From Bacillota bacterium (lineage in GTDB: Bacteria > Bacillota > Clostridia > Oscillospirales > Ruminococcaceae), in NCBI GenBank assembly GCA_023418925.1, contig JAEZYS010000029.1, positions 1 to 64,000 of the forward strand: a stretch of DNA of 64,000 nt. Direction: 5' to 3'. Positions within the stretch are counted from its first letter, which is position 1. Every line of letters starts with the position of its first letter. The position numbers were made by a program, and so were the translations under genes. Below the pieces are notes generated by a model, which was not told the origin of the DNA, ran no database searches, and was given only the letters and a program-made list of their open reading frames with translations. Shown piece after piece: positions 1-8,687 of the stretch.

Positions 1-1
1 G

Positions 2-667
2 GTCAGAATAAAAGAAATTATCGCAGAGCATCCGGATAACATAAATTACGGTATAAATAGAATGCAAACAGCTCTGCAGCAGCGTGGAATAGATGTCAGC
101 ATCAGAACAGTCTATCGTGCTATGAAGGACGGAAATCTTCTGCATCTCAGAAGAACTCCACGAGGAATAACGAAGGCTACAACTGAAATCGAGGAGAAGG
201 AAAATCTGATAAAACGTAATTTTAAATCTGACAAGCCTTTCACCAAGCTTTTGACTGATATTACTCAGATACAATGCATTGACGGAAAGCTATACATATC
301 AGCAATACTTGATTGTTACAACGGAGAAATTGTTGCTCTTGAAATGAGAAACAACATGAAAAAGGAGTTGTGCATTGACACAATAAAACAGCTTTCAAAT
401 GTCAGAAATGCAGTTCTTCACAGTGATAGAGGCAGCCAGTATACAAGCTTTGAATTTAAAGAAGCCTTAAGAAAAAGAGGCATAGTCCAGAGCCTTTCTG
501 GTGCTGGGCATTGCTTTGACAACGCAAGAATGGAAAGCTTTTTCGCAACTCTTAAGAAAGAAAAACTCTACCGTATTCCAACATACAGAATGACAAGAAA
601 AGATGTTAAAAGCATAATTTTCAGATACATTTATGGCTATTACAACACAATTATAATCAACATTTGA
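2..667 (+). CDS. IS3-family transposase (orfB, integrase core), partial
   Basis: The reading frame is open to the left edge, so the N-terminus lies outside the window. It is the DDE integrase core of an IS3-family (IS150-like) transposase. The three acidic residues are visible in context: LTDITQI, then LHSDRGSQYTS, then DNARMESFFATLKKE. The usual C-terminal tail after YYNT, which normally runs to a Leu-Pro-Pro motif, is cut by a TGA; the same frame then reads on to a Leu-Pro-Pro-like stretch with more stops. The end is therefore probably decayed and the copy inactive. The upstream orfA is not in view and no terminal inverted repeat could be assigned. Confidence 0.85.
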   Translation, partial: VRIKEIIAEHPDNINYGINRMQTALQQRGIDVSIRTVYRAMKDGNLLHLRRTPRGITKATTEIEEKENLIKRNFKSDKPFTKLLTDITQIQCIDGKLYISAILDCYNGEIVALEMRNNMKKELCIDTIKQLSNVRNAVLHSDRGSQYTSFEFKEALRKRGIVQSLSGAGHCFDNARMESFFATLKKEKLYRIPTYRMTRKDVKSIIFRYIYGYYNTIIINI

Positions 668-794
668 CAAAATCAGTATTGCATAAGATTGCCTCCTCGC
701 TTTACTTGATGGTGAGGAAGTTTTATGATTGTGAAGACAAGTCCCAAAGAAGGAAAGTTTCACGTGTATTATTTATAAAGTGCAGTCATTTATT

Positions 795-1535
795 TTAACA
801 ATGCTGATCTGCATGCCTAAAGAATATAATCATAGAAATTAAAAATAAAATAAAATAAACTATAGTGGTTATTGTAGGATAAAGAATATTAATTTTCATA
901 AATTCAGCTTTTGTTAATATGAGGACCTCTGGAGCTGCCCATGGCGAAAGATAGCACTTATCCCATTGATAAGCAGACATATTCGGTATAATTCCTGCTA
1001 CTGAAATTACCATTGGTGGAATAAAGCTTTTGAATATAAGTGTTAATAGCATTGACAATGGAACTATTACTATTGTAGCTAAACCTGATAGCAAAAAATA
1101 GCCGGTATATTTTATAATCTCTTTTATAGTAATATCAAATCCTAGGATAAATCCACAAGCAACATCTGCTATTGCAACACATAAGTATAATCCAATTACA
1201 AGCATTGAGATATAAATCATTTTCGCAATAATTATTTGAGTACGGCTATAAGTAGTGGTAAGAATATTTTTCATGGTTTTGCATTGATATTCGTAAAATA
1301 CTGAACTTATTGAAATAAAAGAAGTTATCAGCGGGCCAAGCAGAAACACAAATGCTTCAACAACATATGAACTGAATTTATACCATGTATATGAATCAGA
1401 AGCAATAAAATCTTGCCTTGCTACAGTAAATGCTATGGCCATTAAAATAACTGGTGATATCATTCCTAAAAGAGCCAGAAGAATAATATATGTGTTTTTA
1501 TATTTTTTTGTTTCACATATCAATAAATTAATCAT
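795..1535 (-). CDS. ABC-2 type permease, peptide/lantibiotic-immunity-like
   Basis: A 246-residue integral membrane protein with about six hydrophobic segments (starting near residues 15, 55, 105, 140, 170 and 220). This is the size and pattern of BcrB/NisE/SpaG-type permeases that export bacitracin or lantibiotics. It starts with ATG after a good AAGGAGG site. Its start overlaps the stop of the upstream ATPase in an ATGA, so the two are translationally coupled. With the ATPase and the two-component system upstream it forms a typical antimicrobial-peptide sensing and efflux locus. The substrate cannot be read from sequence. Confidence 0.8.
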   Translation of the reverse strand: MINLLICETKKYKNTYIILLALLGMISPVILMAIAFTVARQDFIASDSYTWYKFSSYVVEAFVFLLGPLITSFISISSVFYEYQCKTMKNILTTTYSRTQIIIAKMIYISMLVIGLYLCVAIADVACGFILGFDITIKEIIKYTGYFLLSGLATIVIVPLSMLLTLIFKSFIPPMVISVAGIIPNMSAYQWDKCYLSPWAAPEVLILTKAEFMKINILYPTITTIVYFILFLISMIIFFRHADQHC

Positions 1536-2458
1536 ACGTTTGCCTCCTTGAAATTTAAATTACTTGTTAATGATAAGAATTTTTCCTCTAGCGTTTTAGA
1601 TGTTGAAGAAAGATTAATTACTGAAATACCTTTAAAGACAAGCTGAGAATTAATAATACTGTTATTACTTTTATGGCAGAAGACTTTAACGGACTTTTTT
1701 TCAATCTCAAAATTCAATTTCATAGTTTTTAATACATTAAGTGTTTCAGATAAATTATCCGTTTCAAGCATAACAAAGCTTTGTTCGTCTTCCTTTATTA
1801 GATTAATATCACCTTCTTGCAACAAATGCCCATTATCAATTATACCTACATAATCAGCAATTTGTTCAATTTCACTTAGTAAATGGCTTGATATCAGAAC
1901 ACTTATTCCATATGATTCAGATAAATTTCTGATAGTATTTCTCATTTCTTTTATTCCTTCAGGATCCAGACCATTTGTTGGTTCATCCAATATTACTATT
2001 TTGGGTGAATGGATTAAAGAGTTTGCAATACCAAGTCGCTGTTTCATTCCTAAAGAAAACTTCCCAACACGTTTATCTCCAACATCAGGAAGTCCAACAA
2101 GCTTCAATACTTCTATTACTTTTTCCTTAGAAGCATTATGCATTCGTGCTGTTATCATCAGATTCTCTATGGCAGACAAGTTATCGTATGCACCCGGTGA
2201 TTCAACAATAGCTCCGATTTTTTGAATTGCCTTATTTCTTTCCTTATAAATGTCTGTTCCAAATATTCTGACACTACCCTTGTCTGCTTTAATTAATCCC
2301 ATAATCATTCTTATTGTTGTTGTTTTTCCAGAACCATTTTTACCAAGAAACCCATATACCTTCCCAGCAGGCACATGAATATTCAAATCATTAACTGCTG
2401 TGAAGTCCTTGTATTGTTTGAAAAGATGACTTGTTTCAATAGCGTATTCCATTAGCAT
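1532..2458 (-). CDS. ABC transporter ATP-binding protein, BcrA/NisF-like
   Basis: A 308-residue ATPase. Walker A is GKNGSGKTT near residue 40, the signature is FSLGMKQRL near 137, Walker B is IVILDEPTNGLDPEG near 155, and an H-loop follows in SSHLLSEI. The C-terminal 90 residues form the extension typical of the BcrA/drug-efflux subfamily. GGAGGTAAA lies just before the ATG; a second ATG two codons later is better spaced and equally possible. It works with the overlapping permease downstream. A terminator separates the pair from the kinase gene upstream, so it probably has its own promoter in 2459-2544. Confidence 0.88.
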   Translation of the reverse strand: MLMEYAIETSHLFKQYKDFTAVNDLNIHVPAGKVYGFLGKNGSGKTTTIRMIMGLIKADKGSVRIFGTDIYKERNKAIQKIGAIVESPGAYDNLSAIENLMITARMHNASKEKVIEVLKLVGLPDVGDKRVGKFSLGMKQRLGIANSLIHSPKIVILDEPTNGLDPEGIKEMRNTIRNLSESYGISVLISSHLLSEIEQIADYVGIIDNGHLLQEGDINLIKEDEQSFVMLETDNLSETLNVLKTMKLNFEIEKKSVKVFCHKSNNSIINSQLVFKGISVINLSSTSKTLEEKFLSLTSNLNFKEANV

Positions 2459-2544
2459 TTTACCTCCAATTTGATTTTATAATACAAGTTTAAATAACTG
2501 TGATTAATGCTCCCTTACAGAAACATTAGATTTAGATTAAAATT

Positions 2545-2570
2545 AGCCCCTGAGAAAATTCTCAGAGGCT
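2545..2570 (-). terminator. Terminator after the sensor kinase gene
   Basis: An 11-bp stem with one G-U wobble (2545-2555 with 2560-2570) and a 4-nt loop, followed on the minus strand by an A/T-rich run. It lies about 25 bases after the kinase stop and before the ABC genes. Confidence 0.65.
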
Positions 2571-2593
2571 ATAATACATGTATTATTGTTTTA

Positions 2594-3976
2594 TTATTGT
2601 TTTATTATTGGTAACTGTATTTTAATTATTGTTCCAATTCCTATTTCGCTTTCTGCATTAATACTTCCATTATGAGTATTAACAATTGCTTTGGCAATTG
2701 ATAAACCAAGTCCAGTACCACCTTTATTTCTGTTTCGTGCTTTGTCAGATCGGTAAAACCTATTAAAAATCTTCTTTGTTTCATCTTTTGATATACCTAC
2801 ACCAGAATCTTTAATCTGAATAAACAAAAAATCTCCATTATTCTCTGAAGTAATTATAACTTCACATTTTTTATCAGAGTATTTAATACTGTTATCAATT
2901 ATAATTCTTAGCATTTGTTTAATTAAATTATAATCGCCATAAAAAAGGCAGGGATCATTTCTTTCAATAGTAATTAAACACTCTGGTGCAAATGTTTTCG
3001 TATCTGCAGCTACATTATCAATAAGTTCGTTAATTTCAAAGTTATTTTTGTCAGCTAATAGAGTTCCATTATCATTTTGTGCAAGAAACAGAATTTTCTC
3101 AACCATCTCTGACATATTGTCAGTTTCAATGCTAATACGGTTTATTGATTCCTGCAAAACATCAGCATCATTTTTTCCCCAACGATTAATAAGACTAGTA
3201 TACCCCTTAATAACTGAAATAGGTGTTTTCAATTCATGAGAAACATCAGAAACGAGTTGTTCCTGTTTTTCAAACGATATCTGTAACCTTGAAATCATAT
3301 CATTTATTGTTACAGACAAATCATATAGTTCATCATTAGTGTTATTGGTATTAATCCTGACATCCAGATTATCAGCACTCACACATTGTGCTGTTTTATT
3401 GATTTTTGATAATGGTGACAAAATCACTCTTGCAACTATTGACCCAGTAAAAAGAGAAATAACAAACCCCACCGCAGTTAATATCATCAGTACTTTAAAA
3501 AGGTCCACATTAAATTCTAGATGTTGAGTAATATCAATAACAGTTTGAATAGTATACTCATTATTGTTTACTTGAATTGCAGAATTACAATATATTATAG
3601 TTGTTTCATCAATTTTCTCTTGTATTATTCTATTATTTTTAACCTCAGAGCTTGGCTCACAGGATATATTTCCATATTCTAAAAAAGTTTCACCGTTGTT
3701 ATCAGATACTTTTATATATACATTATACTTTGCTGGTATTGGTGGAATTATGTTCTGTATTAAGTTGCTACTTTTAGAAATTCCATATGAACTAATATTC
3801 TGGTATATCTGTTCAGAAATTAACTGAACTTCCTTGGATGCCTCTATTGGATAATATATACGAAATATTAAAATAAGTATTGAACCAATTATTATCTGAA
3901 GTGCAAGAAATAAAAGAGAGTGAGTCAATGAAATTTTTCTTGATATTTTCATGCTTTTAAATACATTATGTGTCAT
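2594..3976 (-). CDS. Sensor histidine kinase, HAMP-containing
   Basis: A 460-residue membrane kinase. It has a first transmembrane segment near residues 20-40, an extracytoplasmic sensor domain to about 160, a second segment near 160-182 and a HAMP linker. The H-box is SDVSHELKTPISVIKGY, with the phospho-acceptor His near 246. An N-box (IIDNSIKYS) and G-boxes (KDSGVGIS, GGTGLGLSIAKAI) follow. All catalytic motifs look intact. Its start lies one base after the stop of the response-regulator gene, so both are read from one message. The cognate regulator is interrupted by a stop codon, so the kinase may now lack its normal output. Confidence 0.92.
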   Translation of the reverse strand: MTHNVFKSMKISRKISLTHSLLFLALQIIIGSILILIFRIYYPIEASKEVQLISEQIYQNISSYGISKSSNLIQNIIPPIPAKYNVYIKVSDNNGETFLEYGNISCEPSSEVKNNRIIQEKIDETTIIYCNSAIQVNNNEYTIQTVIDITQHLEFNVDLFKVLMILTAVGFVISLFTGSIVARVILSPLSKINKTAQCVSADNLDVRINTNNTNDELYDLSVTINDMISRLQISFEKQEQLVSDVSHELKTPISVIKGYTSLINRWGKNDADVLQESINRISIETDNMSEMVEKILFLAQNDNGTLLADKNNFEINELIDNVAADTKTFAPECLITIERNDPCLFYGDYNLIKQMLRIIIDNSIKYSDKKCEVIITSENNGDFLFIQIKDSGVGISKDETKKIFNRFYRSDKARNRNKGGTGLGLSIAKAIVNTHNGSINAESEIGIGTIIKIQLPIIKQ

Positions 3977-3977
3977 T

Positions 3978-4661
3978 TTAAATCTCCTTTATAGAGTATC
4001 CGACACCTCTGTAAGTATATATTAATTTTTTACTGAAAGGATCATCAATTTTACTTCTTAAATAGCGAATATATACATCAACAGTGTTAGATTCTCCTAC
4101 AAAATCATATCCCCAGACATTCTCTAAAATGCTTTCACGAGCACGAGTAAGGACAATATTCTTATTGATCATCATATATTCAAGCAAGTCAAATTCTTTT
4201 TTTTATAAAATTATCTGCATACCTGCTCTGATGACATCCCGTTTATGTATGTCTATGGTAAGATCATAAATACTAATCTTACTGTCCTTAACTTTAACAT
4301 TATCAATTCTTCTTATTGCAGCACGAATACGAGCAAACAATTCTTCTGTAGAGAAAGGTTTTGTAATGTAATCATCTGCTCCACTGTCTAATCCCATTAC
4401 CTTATTAACCAAACTATTTTTAGCTGTAAGCATTATAATAGGTGTATTTGAAAAAGCTCGTATTCTGCGGCAGACTTCATAACCATCTATTTCAGGCAAC
4501 ATTATATCCAGCAAAACTAAATCAAAATGGTTTTCCTCCATTTTTCTTATGCCTGTTTTTCCATCTGAAACTATTTGAGACTCATATCCATTATGTGTTA
4601 ACTCGAGTTCAAGAAGTCTTGACACTTGTTCATCGTCCTCAATTACAAGAATTCTGCTCAT
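3978..4661 (-). pseudogene. OmpR/PhoB-family response regulator with in-frame stop
   Basis: The receiver domain (MSRILVIEDDEQVSRLLE, phospho-acceptor Asp in LVLLDIMLPEIDG, TAKNSLVNK, conserved Lys in YITKPF) is intact. The frame then meets TAA at 4203-4205, at the spot where OmpR-family proteins read a Leu-Thr/Ser-Lys-Lys-Glu-Phe start to the winged helix. The same frame continues after the stop through KKEFDLLEYMM to WGYDFVGESNTVDVYIRYLR and RGVGYSIKEI. Only one codon is wrong; no frameshift is needed. The product as written lacks DNA binding. It could be a true nonsense mutation, a read-through site or a base-call error. It sits first in the regulator-kinase operon. Confidence 0.88.
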
Positions 4662-5170
4662 TGCTTGTCTCCTTAAAAAGTATTATATTTTCTAATTATC
4701 TTCTTATTTACAATATACCATGTTTTGCAATTAAAGTAAATGATGTTAACATCATAATTAAATCTCTTAAAAATGCACCTTGTCTCGTATGTATAAAATA
4801 AGACTATCAAGTAACATTCTCTTTTTGCTTTGTCATTATAATTATTTTGTTTGATAATGGTATACTTAATATCAGCTTAATTGACTTCCTTCTTGATGAA
4901 ACGTTGCTGTAGGATTAAACGCTGAGGTTTTATACTTTTTACTGTCAGTATCCTTATTACATCATGAATTTAGTATAGATTTAATAGGTACTGACAGTAC
5001 TAAAACATCGGCTTATAGGTGGATACAAAATGATTTAACTATAAATTCTTATGTATCATGAGCAGGTTCGTTATTATTGCAATATTAAATGGCAGGTAAA
5101 CTAAAGAATAGTTTCCTGCCATTTTAATTTCGTATATATTCTTTCATCATAGTGACATAATTTATATCGC
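4662..5170. other. Intergenic stretch with an inverted repeat
   Basis: No coding frame with a ribosome site could be supported here. An exact 11-bp inverted repeat (4940-4950 with 4989-4999, TACTGTCAGTA and its complement) sits in the middle and may be the end of a lost mobile element. The promoter of the response-regulator operon should lie at the left end. Confidence 0.4.
5087..5124. terminator. Terminator hairpin after the integrase fragment
   Basis: A 10-bp perfect stem (AAATGGCAGG with its complement) around an 18-nt loop, with A/T-rich flanks on both sides. It lies below the stop of the integrase fragment on the minus strand. Confidence 0.55.
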
Positions 5171-5398
5171 TCAGAATATTTTATTAATTATGTCATAACC
5201 ATCATTTTTCATACGTTCAATAACATGGTTGTAGATTCCAAGGGTCATTTCAATATTTTTATGTCCCATGCGAACCTGAACATACTTAGGATTTGCACCC
5301 TGTTCAATCAGCATTGTGCAATGTGTATGTCTGAGAGAGTGAAAGTCAAAGTTTTCTATTCCTAACGTAATACAAAGCTGAGCTATATTATCATACAA
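5171..5398 (-). pseudogene. Tyrosine site-specific integrase, C-terminal fragment
   Basis: Only the last ~70 residues of a phage/ICE-type tyrosine recombinase remain. The His-x-x-Arg box is FHSLRHTHCTMLIEQG, followed by VQVRMGHKNIEMTLGIYNHV with the conserved His/Lys and catalytic Tyr. The N-terminal arm-binding and core-binding parts are missing: a stop lies about seven codons upstream in frame, inside the neighbouring hydrolase. A TTG at 5398 is the only nearby start and has no good ribosome site. It is probably what is left of an integrated element that decayed or recombined here. Confidence 0.85.
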
Positions 5399-6219
5399 GA
5401 GATTTAATATTATCAGTTAACCATGCCTTGACAATCTCTCGGAACATATTAGGCTGTTCTATCTGCAAATTATGTCCTGCACGATTTAAAGCAACATAAG
5501 TAGAATTAATATATTTTTTCATTAAATCAAACTGATCAAGATAACCTACCTCAGTATCCTGCTTTCCTGTCATAATCAAACAAGGCTTTTTAAAAGGCAG
5601 AGACATTTCATCAACATAATATGTACACGCTCCGTCAAGAACATTATTAAGAAAATAAGTATCCTGTTCTGGAAATGCACAGCAAATATCATTACAATAC
5701 TTTTGCCAAACTTCTTTTTTTTAGAATTACATTCATGTACTCAAAAGAAGATCGCTCATCTTCATTAAGTGTAGAAAGAAATTGCTCGTCCTTTTCCATA
5801 ACGTGTAAAGGGATAACTCTTCCTTGTCTAAAGTCAGGAATGACCAATGGACAAATCAATATAAGCCCAGATACTCTGTTAGGCAATTCTTTTATAATTC
5901 CTCTTGCAAGATATCCACCATAAGATTCTCCTGCAATAATAAACGATTTATTTTCTGGCAAAACAGATTTAATAAATGATAATATGACTCTGATCATGTC
6001 ATCAGAATTCTTGATATCTGCTCCTGCATGAGATTCGCCTCTTCCTGGCAAATCAAGATAAATTCTTCTGAATTGATAATCGATTTGACTAAATACTGGT
6101 TCCATACATCCAAACATCATTTTCCTGTTCAAACCCCATCCATGAAGCATTATTACAGGCAAACCAGTTCCTATTGTTTCATAACTTATAGTCGTATCAT
6201 TATATTTAAACTTAGGCAT
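5391..6219 (-). pseudogene. Alpha/beta-fold hydrolase, frameshifted
   Basis: The N-terminal part shows the hydrolase fold: the oxyanion-hole motif MLHGWG, the DLPGRGES turn and the nucleophile elbow GESYGG. At 5715-5722 an eight-base A run (minus strand) shifts the frame and ends the protein. With seven A's the frame reads on through KKEVWQKYCNDICCAFPEQD to the catalytic Asp region (TGKQDTEVGY) and the catalytic His (RAGHNLQIEQP). The full gene would give about 276 residues. The start at 6219 follows AAGGAGA; a longer start at 6261 has none. It is either a slippage-type frameshift or a homopolymer base-call error. Its 3' end overlaps the integrase relic. Confidence 0.85.
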
Positions 6220-6334
6220 AATGACATCTCCTTTATATTTTATATTCGTATTTAGCAGCACATTTTTACATTAATTGTATAAACATAACGCGCAATTCAC
6301 TGCTAAGAAAAAATTTCATTTAAATAAACTACTC

Positions 6335-7117
6335 TTATAATATATCCCATAAAAGATGTATCAGTATACCCGGCGTAAGTGTTTTTGTTTTTAGATATAA
6401 CTTACCAAAGAAATATCCTATTACAGTTTGATAACAGGTTATTAATAATGCGACACCAATTCCCTTGTCCAGATATTTTACACAATGAAGAATTCCAAAA
6501 AGGAAAGCTTGTATTATATTTACTTTCCACTCTTCTATTTGATATCCTTGTAGCCCAGAAATGAGTATTCCTCTGCATAAAAATTCTTCAAAAAATGCTA
6601 CCAATATTAATGTATTTAATATGTAAGAGCCATATTGAACTATATTTCCCTTGAAATCATTTATGAATCTAAAGCCATCAAAAAATATTGTAATGACTGC
6701 AAACATGAGTCCTATAGCCAAAGTACCTATAATCTGACTTCGGGACATATTCCATTTAAAGTTTTTGATACTGACCCTAAATATTTTCAATAAAATAAAG
6801 GATAAAGTAAGACAAATTATTTTTATAATATTCTTGATATATTGATTATTAAATCCAAGATACTTATATAATCCAAAGACAGTAAAAAATACATTCATAA
6901 GTAAAATTGAATATATATTGATAAAAATGAACAACAACTTTTTATCGTTGTATATTTTAGAACTACCTTCAAAATTCTTCCCTAATAAATGGAGAAGAAC
7001 TAATAAAGGTAAGGCCAATAGTAGTCCTCCATAATACTCTAATAAAGCAGGCAGAATTGCGAATGGCAATATTAATAAGAATTCTATTACTGATTTTTTG
7101 CTGAAATACTCTCTCAT
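6335..7117 (-). CDS. CPBP-family intramembrane metalloprotease
   Basis: A 260-residue membrane protein with about seven or eight hydrophobic segments. It has the CAAX-protease/bacteriocin-processing (CPBP, Abi) signature: EEFLCRG (Glu-Glu-x-x-x-Arg), then FGILHC (Phe-x-x-x-His), then HLLWDIL at the very end. These motifs hold the proposed metal ligands. The family includes immunity proteins and processing enzymes for secreted peptides, which fits the nearby peptide-export ABC system, but the real substrate is unknown. The ATG follows an AGGAGAG site. Confidence 0.88.
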   Translation of the reverse strand: MREYFSKKSVIEFLLILPFAILPALLEYYGGLLLALPLLVLLHLLGKNFEGSSKIYNDKKLLFIFINIYSILLMNVFFTVFGLYKYLGFNNQYIKNIIKIICLTLSFILLKIFRVSIKNFKWNMSRSQIIGTLAIGLMFAVITIFFDGFRFINDFKGNIVQYGSYILNTLILVAFFEEFLCRGILISGLQGYQIEEWKVNIIQAFLFGILHCVKYLDKGIGVALLITCYQTVIGYFFGKLYLKTKTLTPGILIHLLWDIL

Positions 7118-7146
7118 ATTAACTTTTCTCTCCTTTATACATGGCG

Positions 7147-7173
7147 AATTATTGCTAATTGCTCACTTTTATA
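7147..7173 (+). repeat. Direct repeat, copy 1
   Basis: An AT-rich stretch reading AATTATTGCTAATTGCTCAC and on to TTTTATA. It recurs with about three changes at 7859-7886, on the other side of the 193-residue gene. Confidence 0.55.
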
Positions 7174-7184
7174 TTATCCGAGTA

Positions 7185-7766
7185 TTACATATCCTTGCCA
7201 TAGTCAATTCTCTGGCCTATCTGAGTAGCATATTCCTTTATTTGTTTTAAATCTGCCGTTCTGTAAGGAAAAAGCACATAGCTGTCACTGCCTATATCAA
7301 AAGCCGCCATACACATTCCTTGTGATTTCCATTCGTCATCAAGAACTGGACACCATTCCGCGATACTGTCATTCTCACTTAACCAGTCTGGATTTATGTA
7401 GATGTTGTTTGTTTTTATTCCGGCTAAGTTCTGCACGAAATATATGAAATTATCTTTATCATCTTTCCAATCCCGTTCACAGACGTAATTATTTTTTATC
7501 AAGATATTACCAAGACCAATCCATTTTATTTCATCTAGATTGTCGGATTCTTTTATACTACGTTCTTCATATTGTTCTCTATTAGCATTAAAATAGTGCT
7601 TAGTATAAGAAATGCAATTTGAAATCTCACGGATAACATCTTCATTTCCATAAGAAACAGCCATTGCAATTTCTAAAAGTTGCTGAGTATATTTTATTTC
7701 GGCATTAGCAGATTCAGCTTCGGTACTGCTCTCTGGCTTCTTCCTGAATTTATCAAATAGTCCCAT
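7185..7766 (-). CDS. Uncharacterised soluble protein (possibly DUF6630-like)
   Basis: A 193-residue acidic protein with no signal peptide or membrane segment. It begins MGLFDKFRKK, a start often seen in small cytoplasmic Firmicute proteins of unknown role. The middle is rich in aromatic residues (WIGLGNILIKNNYVCERDWK, DNFIYFVQNL) and the end holds SYVLFPYRT. The pattern recalls the DUF6630 family, but I cannot confirm this. It stands alone between an intramembrane protease gene and an IS110 relic and is bracketed by short direct repeats, which suggests it may have moved as a unit. No function is proposed. Confidence 0.65.
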   Translation of the reverse strand: MGLFDKFRKKPESSTEAESANAEIKYTQQLLEIAMAVSYGNEDVIREISNCISYTKHYFNANREQYEERSIKESDNLDEIKWIGLGNILIKNNYVCERDWKDDKDNFIYFVQNLAGIKTNNIYINPDWLSENDSIAEWCPVLDDEWKSQGMCMAAFDIGSDSYVLFPYRTADLKQIKEYATQIGQRIDYGKDM

Positions 7767-7858
7767 AATTATTCCTCAATTCAATTATACTTAATTTTAA
7801 TGTGCGTTATATATATTAGTATTTTAGTTATTTGCTACCATTTAGCTCTTGCATCTGT

Positions 7859-7886
7859 GGATTATTTCTAATTGCTCACTTTCATA
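7859..7886 (+). repeat. Direct repeat, copy 2
   Basis: Reads GGATTATTTCTAATTGCTCA and on to CTTTCATA. It closely matches the copy at 7147-7173, in the same orientation, about 0.7 kb away. Confidence 0.55.
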
Positions 7887-8187
7887 AATATAGTGTGAGT
7901 TCAAACAATGTAATTAGCTGTCCTAGTTAAGCAAGGATTTATCAGCTTAATGCTTTATATATTTTTTGGGGTGTTAAACGACTGCACATTATTTGACAAA
8001 ACCAAGCAAAATTGTGACAGTACAGTCCAAAGTAATTAATCAGAGCAACGTTTTTGAAAAGGTGTTTTTTCTTTATTAAATGAATGTGGGCGAATATGGT
8101 TATACCAAGAAAAGCAAAGTCCGAAACCGTCAAATAAAGCTGCTTTTCTGAGCGATAATAATGATGATAAATCAAATCATTTTTAAG

Positions 8188-8216
8188 AGTGTACCACACA
8201 TATGTTCTGTTGTCAA
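8188..8216 (-). promoter_or_regulatory. Consensus-like promoter, outward from the IS110 relic
   Basis: On the minus strand TTGACA and TACACT are separated by 17 bases. It points away from the IS110 relic into a stretch without a clear gene. Confidence 0.45.
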
Positions 8217-8240
8217 GATATAAATATACACAAATTAATC

Positions 8241-8609
8241 TTACAAAGATAGATAAACAGCCGAATCTGTTTTAGGTTTAGCGGTTTTCAAGCACTTCAT
8301 AATTTCATAGCCTGTTTTTCTCAGCGATGCAGAACCACATTTGGAAATACTCCTCTTAGTTAATGTAAAATTTCCTGACTGGTACGGTGGTGCATCAAGT
8401 CAGGCATAAGCCACTAAGGCACTGGCACTATGAAATCGGGTCACATCTCCGATTTCGGCGATAATACGTGGTGCGAGTACATTACCTACACCAGGCATTG
8501 CAAGAACTATGTTGTATTCTTTTAAAGAACTTGCTAATTTCAGCATTTGTGATAAAATATTAGCAAGAGTTGTATTGACATGGTACAAAGACTCTACAGT
8601 TAATTTCAA
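8241..8609 (-). pseudogene. IS110-family transposase, C-terminal relic
   Basis: The frame reads the transposase_20 (helix-hairpin-helix-like) domain: YNIVLAMPGVGNVLAPRIIA, EIGDVTRFHSASALVAYA. A TGA at 8400-8402 stands where the family has Gly in A-Y-A-G-L-D. The same frame then continues LDAPPYQSGNFTLTKRSISK and on to KCLKTAKPKTDSAV. The N-terminal DEDD catalytic half is missing, so the copy is dead. The nonsense codon differs from GGA by one base. Confidence 0.85.
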
Positions 8610-8630
8610 TGATGACGGAATTGCTAAATG

Positions 8631-8668
8631 AAACAGGACTTACAGTTTCAATACTGCAAGTCCTGTTT
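8631..8668. terminator. Terminator after the decarboxylase beta-subunit gene
   Basis: An 11-bp perfect stem (AAACAGGACTT with its complement) and a 16-nt loop. T-rich sequence follows on the plus side and A/T-rich sequence on the minus side. It lies about 20 bases after the oadB-like stop. Confidence 0.7.
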
Positions 8669-8687
8669 TATTATTATATTTTATGAG

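Larger units (their letters stand above)
7767..8240. other. Gene-poor stretch between the 193-residue gene and the IS110 relic
   Basis: It holds the second direct repeat and a promoter-like pair on the minus strand. An 85-codon open frame (7942-8199, minus) begins inside that promoter's -10 region and has no ribosome site, so I do not call it a gene. A short RNA from the promoter is possible. Confidence 0.4.

Noticed and set aside
4940..4999. Terminal inverted repeats of an insertion sequence
   Set aside because: The 11-bp repeat encloses only 38 bases and no transposase, so it is noted only as an inverted repeat.
7942..8199. 85-codon open frame on the minus strand
   Set aside because: Its start lies inside a promoter -10 box, it has no ribosome site and no recognisable protein pattern.
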